This document shows positions 1-10,163 of a DNA stretch of 64,000 nt, piece by piece. The notes under the pieces are model-generated. The model searched no databases. It was not told the DNA's origin and saw only the letters and a list, made by a program, of their open reading frames with translations. Location: NCBI RefSeq assembly GCF_002234675.1, contig NC_019866.2, forward strand, positions 10,135,261-10,199,260, given 5' to 3'. Positions within the stretch are counted from its first letter, which is position 1; each line of letters starts with the position of its first letter. Source of the stretch: Oryzias latipes (taxonomy: Eukaryota; Chordata; Actinopteri; Beloniformes; Adrianichthyidae). The position numbers and the translations under genes are program-made.

Positions 1-192
1 CTCACTCATATTGATAAACTGCACGTTGCAGTGGCCATCCTTACTGACAAAGCGGCTTTGCTGTTGGTGCCCTGTGTGCCCTTTGTTGACGTCGCCATTG
101 CCGTAGCCATTTGGAACAGCAATGGCCGCCAGCTTCATGCCGTCTTCCTCAGAGGACACAATGCTGTATCGGTGGCTTCGCACACTCCCCAT
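1..192 (-). CDS. kcnj2: Kir2.1 inward-rectifier K+ channel, N-terminal part (runs off the left edge)
   Basis: Read on the minus strand, the ATG at 190-192 opens a frame that stays open to the window edge and gives 64 residues. It begins [20 protein letters not shown] and continues through [16 protein letters not shown]. This is the Kir2.1 amino terminus nearly residue for residue; human Kir2.1 starts [20 protein letters not shown] and has [12 protein letters not shown]. Kir2.1 forms tetrameric, strongly rectifying K+ channels at the plasma membrane that set resting potential in muscle and neurons. Only the cytoplasmic N-terminus is here; both membrane segments and the pore lie beyond position 1. 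Coding in this family sits in one exon, so no intron is expected further left. A splice acceptor (CAG at about 222-224 on the minus strand) precedes the start by about 29 nt. The call is very secure. Confidence 0.97.
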   Translation of the reverse strand, partial: MGSVRSHRYSIVSSEEDGMKLAAIAVPNGYGNGDVNKGHTGHQQQSRFVSKDGHCNVQFINMSE

Positions 193-1982
193 CACTTCCA
201 GCGGGGAGGGCTGGGCCGCTTCTGCTTTGGAAAACAGTCTAAGTTTTTGATAGAAGCGTTGGAGAAACAGTTTTGAATGCTACTGGGGACAAGCTGAAGC
301 AGAAAATGTGGCGAACAGGACTCGGTCCTGCTGGGAACAGGGACGCGGGGCCTGTGCTTCTCTGGGTGTGCTGCGTTGGTGAGGGCAGCTCAGGCCTCGT
401 CGATGTTCGATTTGGACCTCATCCGTGACAAAAACTGCCGGGATACAAGCAGGAAAGAAGAAATTAAAACATTTCTTCTGAAAAAGAGTTGCTGCATGTG
501 TGCACTTGTGGATTTTGTATGATTTGTACACAAGTTGACATTTTTGCTTTTTTAGTGAGTGCAAAAAACACAAGTTTTAGGTATTTTTTTTATTAGTGTA
601 TAAATGTATTTATGAATCCAACAACAACTTTCATTAAATTCAGCAAACTTTCTCTACATCAAGCAGCAGCTTTGCCTCTAAATCCTGCACTTCTTCTAAT
701 ATCTAACAACACATTTACCGTAATAGTATTTACTCAGTTCTATGCTTTTTGTTATTCTTTTTGCAATTCACGTTCAGCAGAATAAGTCATTCAGTATCCT
801 TGCATCATAGGTTACAGAACAACAAGGATGGCTGAGTTAGAAAATGTATTGACTGGGTGTTCGTAGCAAAAGGTCCATTAAAATTCAACACCACAGGCTA
901 AAAGAGGTTATAGACGGGTTTTCTCTGTTCATCCCAAAATGACCCCACTTTCACTTTTAACCTCGCTTCGTCTGAGTTAAGGTAATTCTCCCAAGTGGAA
1001 ACATTTGTATAATACATTTTAAAACTCTATTACTGAGGATTAGGATAAATATCAATTCTAGCATGTTGATAAAAAACTGATAAAAAAGGAAATTTTTAAG
1101 TTTTTCATTTAACTTTTGTTTTTGTAATTTTCTGATTTGTATTAATGCTTTCCTTAAATTTAGAGATTTAAGTGGGATGCAGGGATTTCCCTTTATCAAA
1201 TTTGGATTTCTCAATAAATGATGGATCAGATGCAAACTCCTCCATGTTGGCGATTATGGAAAAATCCAAATAGCCGGATCCCTTTGAACAGGTTGCGGCT
1301 ACTCAAAACAAAACAAGTTCAATGGGGCCAAGTTTCTTTAAAAATCACATCTCCAACTTGCAACATCTCCTGTATCCACGGTTTCTGGCCTCACTGTTTG
1401 CTACTTTACAGCAGCATGACAGATCTTTGACTGTCAGGTTGTTATATCAGGGCACATGAAGCATTGCAATCTCTGCACATGTTTGTTTTGTTCTCAGTTA
1501 GAGCGAACAGCTGTGGCAGATGGAAAGTGGTTACATAAAGCTGCTCTGTTTTTTATTTCCCAAATCAATAACTATGAACAATCATTCAGCTGCATCTTTG
1601 ATTATAAGCTTGTGAAAATGAAATTTAAAAAAATATCTAATTGTGAAAAACATTTTATATGATGTAATATACATTTTCAGTCCGACTCAATCACCATTAT
1701 AATAGATATTTTTAATTATAACTTATGTCTGTGTTTGTTTTTGTTCCATTTTTCACCATTATTAACAAACTCATGCTTAAATTACAAAAAAAATAATTAA
1801 TACTGCTAAATCCACAAAAAAACTGAAAAATGTTTAATATTTAGAGAGACTTGAATTTATAAAATTGTACGTTGTAAAAGCAAACTCAATTTACTTAAAC
1901 AGATTTCTTTTTTTTTTTTCTTTTTTAAGATGCAATGTTACAGCCTTGATAAAGCTTCAAAAAGAGACAACGTCACACCTAC

Positions 1983-2160
1983 CTGTTGGCGCTTACTGCG
2001 CAAAATCTGCTTTTCCCTTGTTATGATAAATCCAGTTTGCGCCAAATCTGCAGCTCCTTCTCTTCACTCTTTTGCTCCTCTTGTTGGCTTTTCCTGCTGT
2101 CAGCTCTGGAGCAGTAGATTGTGCCATAACCCTCTCCGTCCGCACTAAAGAAGATAGTTG
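1983..2160 (-). other. kcnj2: Probable noncoding first exon of kcnj2
   Basis: On the minus strand a strong donor (CAACAG then GTAGGTGTG) ends an exon at 1983. Its acceptor partner would be the CAG before the kcnj2 coding exon near 222, giving a 5' UTR intron of about 1.76 kb. Upstream of the donor lies a run of about 180 nt that starts just below promoter-like motifs near 2177-2227. Kir2.1 genes are known to have a noncoding exon 1 and an intron just before the coding exon. The exact transcription start is inferred from the TATA-like site and could be off by tens of bases. Confidence 0.6.
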
Positions 2161-2176
2161 TGGTTGAAGAGACAGA

Positions 2177-2230
2177 CTTTAAAAAACACGTGGGCCCGGC
2201 CCCGCCCCTCACGGGCGGATAGCCAATAGG
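2177..2230 (-). promoter_or_regulatory. Core promoter of kcnj2: CCAAT box, GC box, E-box, TATA-like site
   Basis: Reading leftwards on the minus strand there is an inverted CCAAT box (GCCAAT on the plus strand, 2222-2227), a GC box (cccgcccc, about 2200-2208), a perfect CACGTG E-box (2187-2192) and a TTTTTTAAAG TATA-like run (about 2177-2186). The order and spacing fit a start site about 30 bp further left, just before the proposed exon 1. It is a short GC-rich island in an otherwise AT-rich stretch. Confidence 0.55.
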
Positions 2231-2495
2231 AAACTGCTGCTGTTTGAGCTTCTGTCATTGATGATTTCATTTTGGACCCTTTTTCTACAAACTTTAAATA
2301 CATTTCAAATGTTTTTTTTCTCGTTTGGAATGTGATGATATTGACATGAAAACTGTGAAACTGCGAGAATAACAATATAAAATTACGAAACTTATACATT
2401 ACAAGTAATTCTGAGCATTTTTGTGGTAGATTTTCATAATCAGGTGGAGACTTTCTCCAAATGAAAGCTATAATCACTGGTATTGCCCTAAGCAA

Positions 2496-2509
2496 ACACC
2501 AGGTGGCGC
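2496..2509 (+). promoter_or_regulatory. CTCF-like motif
   Basis: The 14-mer acaccaggtggcgc matches the CTCF core CCACYAGRKGGCRS at 13 of 14 positions. It lies about 270 bp upstream of the kcnj2 promoter, between kcnj2 and kcnj16. Binding is inferred from sequence alone. Confidence 0.45.
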
Positions 2510-2635
2510 TATTACCTACAAAGAGTTCAATTCCAAGCTGTTTGTGTCAAATACTTTCAATCTGATCTAGTTTACCTGATAGTTCCATCACTGTGACGAA
2601 GAAGAAAAAAAAGAAAACTGACTTATTGAAACTGA

Positions 2636-2641
2636 TTTATT
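2636..2641 (-). other. Candidate poly(A) signal of kcnj16-like
   Basis: AATAAA on the minus strand, about 465 nt past the kcnj16-like stop codon. A run of A-rich sequence and further weaker signals lie nearby, so this is one of several possible 3' ends. Confidence 0.4.
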
Positions 2642-3104
2642 GAACTTTTGTCACACAGACAACACAGAATACATTGTGCAAACATTAAATATAGATAAGC
2701 TTTCACAAATACAAATATTTACAACTCTTTAACATCACTGGGCTGATTTATTTCTGCTTTAATAAAAAGTTTGATGGTCACAGAGAACACACATTTCATA
2801 TAAAAGCCACTTTTTTTGTTCAGTTTTTATCTTTTTCAGGAGATACAAGTTTTGGCGAATGAAGTCAGTCTTTTCATCTATTCTCACCACCTGCTAGTTC
2901 ACACAGGATTTCATTTTCGTGCGAGCTGCATCTAAGCAACGACACCTTGATGTGAAATCTTATGAAAATAATATTGACTTGCAAAGTGAAAGTTATGGGA
3001 AAATAGGTGCTCCTTCCATCGGGCAATATATACAAAAACAGGACTTCTTAAACTTATTTAAAATGCTGTTTTAGGTCATTTCAACGTGTTGTGCACCTTG
3101 TGGG

Positions 3105-4238
3105 TTACAAAAAAGTCTGCAGCACTGGTTCTTCATTGATTTCTAGAGTCACATGCCCAGTGCCGCCTTTTCTTTTGACTGATGGCAAATGCCCATCGTC
3201 AGGATGTCTCTTCCTGTTAAGTGCCTCTGCGCTCAGCATGGGCACTGGCACCCATGTGGTTTTGTTGAAGAAGGCGTAGTCTACCTTGTAGTGCTTTTTG
3301 CCCACCTTTAAAATGTCCTTGAAGCGCTGACCCCAGCGGATGTCTGCTGGTGTGTAGGTTGTGCGTGTCTGGTGCAGCATTCCAGTAGAGTCTCCTGTAT
3401 AAGTGAAAGAGACGACCAGGTCAAAGTTCTCCTCCAGCAGCTCGTCTGGATCCAGGCTGTAAAGCGGACTTCCTGGTTCCAGCTTGTGGATGATAGTAAC
3501 CGGGGTCGTGAGGGCGATTTCTGGCTCCTCAATCTGGAGATCTTGGTATGACCACGCGATGAAACCCTGCGGCCGCTTCATGCATCGGACTAGCTGAGCT
3601 GTGACGACCCCCTCCAGAATGTGATTGCCTCGGAAGTCCCCGAGGCGCCATGACAGACAAAGAACTCCATCTCGAAGATTGACCACGGCAAACTTGCTGA
3701 AACCCACCGATTGAGCCCTTTTTCGAGCGGAGGCCATCTTGGCCAGAACGATGCCGATAATTATGGTATCAAGGAAGCAACTGAATAAATCTTGAACTGT
3801 CACAACTACAATGGCAACAATACAGTACTCGTTCATATACCTGAAGCCATAACCTATGGTTGCTTGGGTTTCCACTGAGAACAGAAAAGCCCCGGTAAAT
3901 CCTCTGACGTTTTCCACACAGGGTTTGTTCTCCAGACTTTCCGTGTCTCCATTGACATATGCAATGAGCCAGTAACCAAGGCCAAAGAGGAGCCAAGAGA
4001 TAATGTTGGACAGGAAAAAGATGAGGAACATGACCCTCCAGCGGATTTCTATAAGAGTGGTGAAGATATCCACAAAGTATGTGCTCCAGTCTCCCGGAGC
4101 CTTCAGGAACATCACAGGGAACTTGCCATCCTTCTTCATGTACTGGACCCTCTTTTGCTTTTTGTCCTTTTGGTTGTCTAACGTGTGGATGGTGGTGTAG
4201 CAGGTGTTGATGACCTGTTCCTCCCTTTCAGTGCTCAT
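3105..4238 (-). CDS. kcnj16: Kir5.1-like inward-rectifier K+ channel subunit
   Basis: A 377-residue Kir subunit coded in one exon. It has TM1 at about residues 68-92, a pore helix and GYG filter at 129-131, the conserved extracellular cysteines C107 and C139, TM2 at about 139-166, and a complete cytoplasmic domain. The Kir5.1-type signatures are YTGDSTG and ALAKMA/ARKRAQ-like segments (here VLAKMASARKRAQ). Kir5.1 normally pairs with Kir4.1 or Kir4.2 in renal and glial membranes. I chose the ATG at 4236-4238; an upstream GTG codon in the same frame is not a plausible start. A splice acceptor ends the upstream intron at 4265, so the exon carries 26 nt of leader. The subunit is shorter than human Kir5.1 (418 aa), and its C-terminus (LQTFL) lacks the ESQM end. 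The neighbour kcnj2, on the same strand 2.9 kb away, matches the mammalian KCNJ16-KCNJ2 pair. The pore has two unusual residues (see findings). Confidence 0.88.
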   Translation of the reverse strand: MSTEREEQVINTCYTTIHTLDNQKDKKQKRVQYMKKDGKFPVMFLKAPGDWSTYFVDIFTTLIEIRWRVMFLIFFLSNIISWLLFGLGYWLIAYVNGDTESLENKPCVENVRGFTGAFLFSVETQATIGYGFRYMNEYCIVAIVVVTVQDLFSCFLDTIIIGIVLAKMASARKRAQSVGFSKFAVVNLRDGVLCLSWRLGDFRGNHILEGVVTAQLVRCMKRPQGFIAWSYQDLQIEEPEIALTTPVTIIHKLEPGSPLYSLDPDELLEENFDLVVSFTYTGDSTGMLHQTRTTYTPADIRWGQRFKDILKVGKKHYKVDYAFFNKTTWVPVPMLSAEALNRKRHPDDGHLPSVKRKGGTGHVTLEINEEPVLQTFL

Positions 4239-6612
4239 TTTGATGGAGGGGGCCTTTCTCACTGCTGTGAAGAGACAAAAAAGATAGAAAAACAGCGCAT
4301 ATGAAGAATTTCTCTGTTATCATAGTATTATTTTTTTGTGACCATGCAAATGAAGTAGAATAGCATGTGACATCAATCCGTGAGTCTCTTGGACCTGTTT
4401 GCTCAACAGGAGCCTTCATGTTTGAGCAGACAGCCAAGGTCACAGTAAGCCTCTGGCTCTGGGTGGAAAATATCTCAAGTATCAGCCACCTCTAGGTGTT
4501 AAAATAACATGAATGATTATTTACTAGAAATCTATTCACCATCTAAGTGCCACACAGTTTACACAAAAGCTAGATCTTAATGCAAGACAAAAATAATCAT
4601 TCAAATAAACAATTTTTAATACATTTAATTTTTTTTTTCACTTAAGAAAAACTGTTTGCACATCCTGCATCTGATTTTTTATGTTAAATATTATTTGTTG
4701 GAAGCTAAATATCAAATTGCTTTTGTCTGATTTAATAATATCATGTCCTTTTCTTTGTTTTGTTTTTTTAAATCTAGTTTTTTGAAAAGGCATCCATTAT
4801 AAATCTATCAAATATCAGAGATTTTACTCTGACCTCCTGACAAGATTAAATTTGACTTTATTCGTTGTTTAAAAAACTCCATAATGGAAAATCTCTTTTT
4901 AAATCATTTTGGCTTAAATCTTTAGTTTTTAGATTAAATTTCCATCCATCGGAATCTCGTAACCAAAAAACAGATCAGACAACAATTTTAATCTTTTTTT
5001 GTCATTAAATTGAATTGTTCAGAGAAACTGTGAAAATTACAAAAGGGTTCATTAAGCCACGTCTTGACCTTAATATTAATTATTAAGCAGGTTGTGTTTT
5101 TTTTTATCTTTTCTGCCCTCATGAGAGTAAATTATTATCCATCAATCACCTCTGAAAGCATTCACCTCAAATGTCAGCACACATGTTAAACTTTAACCAC
5201 ACCTTTCTCTTTTCTGAACACATACCACTGGATTAAGAACATTTAAAGCACTTTCCTCTGCCTTACTTCATTGAGTCGGGGGTCAATTTTTCTTTCTTTC
5301 ACTATTCAATAACAAGACATGTCTTTCCTGTCAGCCACAAACTGTTTTACTGCTTAATTGAGACAAATGAGAACATGTAAAATGTTTATCTTATCCAGAG
5401 AGTTAATTTTATAGCTTCTGTGGTTTAATTATATGACCAGCTTCTTCTTTTGTCTTACAACAGCATGTGCCAAGTGCAACTTTACAGCAGATTTCCTGTC
5501 AGCCGTACTTTATAAAAAAAAAATCTCTGAGTTGGTCACTGAGTTAGACCCCCTCCAAGAGTTAAATTTTACAAAAATACAAGAAATGTGGAAAAAGTGC
5601 ACCATCCTGCATGCCATGTTTTAAGTACTTAATATATCTGTAATTTTTTAAATAGCTATTTACTGTAGAGTTGTTGATAAAGTAAATGTGTCATTTGCAA
5701 CTTACAGCTTTTCACAACACACTGATCAAGCACATTGATTAAAAAGAGATGGTATAAAGATTTGTACCACAAATAACAAAATTGGACATCATTTTAACCC
5801 ACATCAAAAACTTTATGAACACGGCTGTGCAGCACTAATGCATTCAAATTTTGTATTTAGTGCACCGTTAAAGTTTAACAACTATTGTCACTGGAACTTA
5901 AAGGAAAATTACAATGTCAAGATTTCGATTTTAATATTTCTCACAGAGATTCTAAGCTTTTGTTATATTGTCTTCATGCTTTACCTGTTTGTTTCCACCT
6001 GTGTCAGGTGAACTTTGCAATAAAATGACAGGGAAGGTGCAAAATGTGCTGTTCACATATGTTAAAGGGCTGCTGCAATAACATGTTATCTGTGACTCAG
6101 TAAACAGGTACATCCAGGCGGGAAACAGACATAAACTACAAACACCTCATGAGCGATAAAAGTGTGAATCAATTCAAGACAAATACCGATCATGACTTTG
6201 ATCTTTTAAGATGACACACTGCACTTTCTTGTTAATTTTTTATTATTTAGCTTGTTTTACTTTGAAGCTTTGATCTGGTTTTTTGCTAAATCTTCCATGG
6301 ATCCCCATACAATTTCAACCATCCACTATAATTAATATCTAAACGAACGAGATTGTACTTAAAAAGGTCATTATGCAAACATGTTCAACTTCGTATGCTG
6401 TCCGTTTTAATTTGATGTAACAATTAGTCTTATTCTTCAATTTATTTACCATGCATTGAACAACATAAGATGAAATAAAAGCCTTTTTCAAAAAGGCACA
6501 AGGGGTTTTATTTTCTTAATCCTAAAAGTTTAAGCTAAATCGTCATAAATATTCTCAATTAAGGAATATTGAAAGCCCTTAAACAAAAAAATTATGTGGA
6601 AAAACCAGTTAC

Positions 6613-6790
6613 CTTTGAATGGAAATCACACTGGCTCAGGTGTCTCAAATGTTCCTCCACTTTGGCGAGCATCAGACAATGTGCTGAACAAGCTGGAGTG
6701 ACCTTAGGTTGGTTGAAGACCACGACGTTGTTGGGGGCTGGCCTGGTCCTGAGGCAAATCCCGTTCAGTTCTGATATGGCAGCGCTCACC
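6613..6790 (-). other. Candidate 5' exon of kcnj16-like (uncertain)
   Basis: A less AT-rich block ends on the minus strand in a good donor (TTCAAAG then GTAACTGG at 6612-6611). An open frame crosses it, but it matches no protein I know. It could be a noncoding leader exon of the kcnj16-like gene, which must have at least one exon right of 4265. It could also be unrelated unique sequence. Confidence 0.25.
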
Positions 6791-7531
6791 TCCCCTCATT
6801 GGAGAGTCCAAAAGGATTTACAACTAATGGAATATTTTAGAACTTCTTCAGGAAACAAACAAGCAGACGTCCTCTAACAGTTTGTCCCACAATGATGGAA
6901 CAGAAGTTATGAAATCAAAACTCTTTGCAAATGATAACAAAGGCTGAGAAGCATTTATGATTCAAGGTTATGGAGGGGAGGGGGGGGGGGGGTATTTTCA
7001 TTTGATCAAGTCTCTTCTAACCTCCATTATTTATTAGACATGAAGTTAAACTTTGATCCGTGGAGGATTTTCAATTGAAAGGGTTTCTTAATTGTCCACA
7101 ATTTAATTCTGATAAGGCAAGATTGCTGTTCAACATGGTAACACAAACTAAATTTTTTAAACCACATTTAGTGTGGCTATAAAGTTTACCAACACTAAAC
7201 AACCCTGTTGGAGTTTAAATATAGCACATGTAAGGTTTTCCGCACTGTGGAAGTCGCCAAGTTTACTGTCGTTTGTGTCAGATAACATGTGAAGACACAG
7301 ATAAGAGAAATTCCTTCTGAGGAGAGTGTCACCCACAGTCCAAAATTCCTAAAGGGACACTTTCTGAACTTCCAAATGATCCGAATGCTAAGGTGAAAAC
7401 AAAACAGATTTAGATAAATAGTTATTTCAAGGTATCATAACTGAATTGCAATAAAGTAAGTTAGTAAGTGGTACAAAACAGTAAACCAACGTTATTTAAA
7501 AAAATCCCAGATTTTTACAAACAAAAGTCCA

Positions 7532-8213
7532 AAGACCCACTCTTCAGAAACTGTTTTTGGTATTTTTAACATGTTCTTGTGGCTTTTTTGTCATGATGGA
7601 GGACATATATAAAGAAAATTAAGCTTAACGTTGCCTTTCCGAGTAGATCTTTATTCAAATTAATAGAGAATCAGAAGCAATACTGTTGAAAAAAGCTTGT
7701 AGGTATGAAGTAGAAGCTGCTACAGAAAACCACAAATCAGTGCAAGAAGGAGCTACCGCAGGTCATTCCTCCCCACAGCCATCAGACTGTACAACACCGT
7801 GTTACAGTGACACTCCACGGACCCACGGGTGTTTTTCAGTCACTCATTTATTTATTTTTACAAACTGTTGTAGTCGTTTTTTCAGTTGTTTTTTAGTCTT
7901 TAACGGTTGCTTTTGCTGTGTATTTTCACTTATTTATTTTTGTTAAAATTACATTTACTTTTGTCATAGAGTATCTATAATGTTTTTTTATAATGTAATT
8001 TATCTATAATGTTGTTCTGAAGGTCACTTTATCCTCTGTGTATGCCACTTCTTTTGCTGTTTGTATTTCTGAATGTCTTTTTTTGCTGCTGAAGATAAGA
8101 GAATTTCCCCATTGTGGGATGAATAAAGTTTATCTAATCTAATCTAATCTAATAATGAAAAGATCATTGAGAAAGCTTTTACAATAGATCAAGAGATGAT
8201 CGGAGTGAGTCTT
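7532..8213. mobile_element. Non-autonomous TIR element, copy A, split by a LINE insertion
   Basis: The left end (aaagacccactcttcag) and right end (gatcggagtgagtctt) are imperfect inverted repeats. Inside the left end, acatgttcttgtgg and gatggaggacatatata are shared with the copy near 44.3 kb. The right end is shared with the copies near 44.88 kb and 46.57 kb. In the middle, about 7700-8157, sits the 3' end of a LINE, so the TIR element is the older of the two. The superfamily was not determined. Confidence 0.55.
7700..8157 (+). mobile_element. 5'-truncated non-LTR retrotransposon (LINE) 3' end
   Basis: The segment begins with a coding-like tail (bases reading as cccacagccatcagactgta), then AT-rich 3' UTR. 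It ends gaatttccccattgtgggatgaa, a motif typical of fish LINE 3' ends, followed by the tandem pentamer tctaa repeated at 8137-8157. Such short tandem 3' tails and severe 5' truncation are normal for these elements. It is inserted inside the TIR element that spans 7532-8213. Confidence 0.6.
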
Positions 8214-8458
8214 AAATATGTGATCTAAGCAGACACTTAATAGGAGGAACAAAGCACAAGATCCACTGTAAATTTCTTCCTCATTCCATCCTTCTTGTTA
8301 AGGATGACTCCAGCAGCCTCAATTCTTTATTCTGTGGCCGGAAAAACTGAAATAAATCCAGTGAATTCTGGCCTACTTGTATTCCCTAAAAAACATAATT
8401 GAACATTAATCTGCAACCAAAAAAATAAAAATGAAATGTTATCCTGATCCCTCTTAAA

Positions 8459-8637
8459 CACAGGTGTCCAGCTCCAGGCCTCAAGGGCCGGTCTCCTACA
8501 TATTTTCTGACCAACCTGCCATTAAAGCTCTTTATTGGCTAAACACACCTGATCCAGGTGATCAGCAGCAGATGAGGCAGGATTTCTGAAAAACTAGCAG
8601 GAGGTCCGCCCTCCAGGCCTGGAGTTTGACACCCCTG
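8459..8637. mobile_element. hAT-like MITE
   Basis: A 179-bp element whose ends are inverted repeats: caggtgtccagctccaggcc at the left and the complement of ggcctggagtttgacacccc at the right. It is flanked by an 8-bp duplication with one mismatch (ctcttaaa at 8451-8458, ctctaaaa at 8638-8645). An 8-bp target duplication and this size fit non-autonomous hAT elements that are very common in fish. It has no coding capacity. Confidence 0.75.
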
Positions 8638-8811
8638 CTCTAAAACATTCAAGAACATTTATCCCAAGAAGTGATGAACAAAGATGATCTACCCTGCCCT
8701 CTGATCATCGGGATCATAAAGGTCCATCCAAGTCATAGTGTCAGGTTAAGAAGGCTGTCAGAGTATTCTGCCCAGTACTTCATTCATTTCGTAAACAAAG
8801 GTGGTAAATCA

Positions 8812-9200
8812 AGGGCTGCACGGTGGTGCAGTGGTTAGCGCTCTTGCCTCACAGCAAGAAGGCCCCTGGTTCAAGTCCCGGCTAGGGGACATGAAAAAAA
8901 ACAACATCAATGGGGGACCTTTCTGTGTGGAGTTTGCATGTTCTCCCCGTGCATGCGTGGGTTTTCTCCAGGATCTCCGGCTTCCTCCCACCGTCCAAAA
9001 ACATGCTTCATTGGCAACTCTAAATTGTCCGTGAGTGTGAGAGTGAATGGCCATGTGATTGAGGATATTCTACCCTGCGACAGACTGGCGACCAGTCCAG
9101 GGTATCCCTTGCCTACGCCCAAGTGGCCGGGATAGGCTCCGGCAACCCCATGACCCCGAAAGGGAAAAACGGTCAAGAAGATGAATGAATGAATGAATGA
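8812..9200 (+). mobile_element. tRNA-derived SINE with intact A and B boxes
   Basis: The 5' head has a pol III A box (tggtgcagtggttagcgc) and a good B box (ggttcaagtcccggc), followed by a body of about 300 bp and a (gaat)n tail at 9182-9200. A 15-bp target duplication (aaaggtggtaaatca) flanks it on the left just before 8812 and on the right at 9201-9215, with no mismatch. The insertion is therefore fairly recent. A more decayed relative sits at the right edge of the window. Confidence 0.85.
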
Positions 9201-10042
9201 AAAGGTGGTAAATCACCACATTTTCCTTTGAGGCAGTTGATATATTTATAGGAGTCCCCATGGTGTCTTGTTTGATCATTTCTGCATCAGAGTTATTATT
9301 TCAACAGACCACAGAATAATATTCTGCTGAACTGCCTTACCAGTTTTATCTCCAGCAGCACTACAGTATAGTTGCCAATATTAATACAATTTTGAACGTT
9401 TTACTTGGATCCTTTGTGGTTTCTGCTGCCGGGTCCTGAGGTAACGTAGATGGAGGTAAAAAATTTTCTACTCAGTGACAATGTTGCACTTTTACAAGGA
9501 CAAAATGGAACAATGGCGGTCAGATACATTCTTATTGGTTGTGAAGCAGTTTGGATGATCTAATACGAGCAATATTTTTGTGTTTTATATGTATATTAGA
9601 CTCAGCCATTATGCAAAGGCAGACACACACATGCATACAAAAACTAGCTTTATCATCCAGCTGTCAAAACAGCTCTTAGTTGCAGGAAATGTGTGGCTTT
9701 GTCAAGCCTTTGTTCTGATGTGACGTGTAAAGCAGCAGTTCTTCCTGCCTTAATAACCACCAGGTACAGCTTACTTTCACATATGACAGCTCAGTCTCCA
9801 TTGTACTAATGAGAACAGTAGTATAATGGGAAAGCCTGCTATGATAACAAATGACAGATGGAACAACCTGTGTCTGCATGCAATAGGCATAATTACACAA
9901 GGTTTGCTTGTTTATGGAGACTTAATGAGGAAAAGGCTTCAGAGTCTGCTGTAATTAATTTTGAAAAGGAACTCCAAAGCTATTGTAAGTCATTATTTAA
10001 TTATGAGGGGGGCCTGTAATGTGTAGACAAACATTACAAGCC

Positions 10043-10050
10043 TATTTAAG
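10043..10050 (+). promoter_or_regulatory. TATA-like box of the Cys-loop channel gene
   Basis: TATTTAAG lies 114 bp before the start codon at 10164. With a start site about 30 bp downstream the leader would be about 85 nt. No GC-rich island is present, which fits a tissue-restricted gene. Confidence 0.4.
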
Positions 10051-10163
10051 AGTCATGTCAGATGGTTCATGACTGCCTCTTAAATCTTCCGTCATTTGCA
10101 TTTGAAGTCCCACAGTTAGTAATAGCAGAGAGAAATTGAAAAATAAAAAGCTGCAAAAATAAA

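Noticed and set aside
4239-4262. Longer kcnj16 N-terminus (eight extra residues)
   Set aside because: It would start at a GTG codon and crosses a clear splice acceptor at 4265; the ATG at 4236-4238 is a normal start.
8137-8157. Tandem tctaa repeats as a microsatellite or CRISPR-like array
   Set aside because: They are the short tandem 3' tail of a LINE; there are no spacers.
8812-8900. tRNA gene
   Set aside because: A and B boxes are present, but the sequence does not fold as a tRNA and continues into a SINE body with target duplication.
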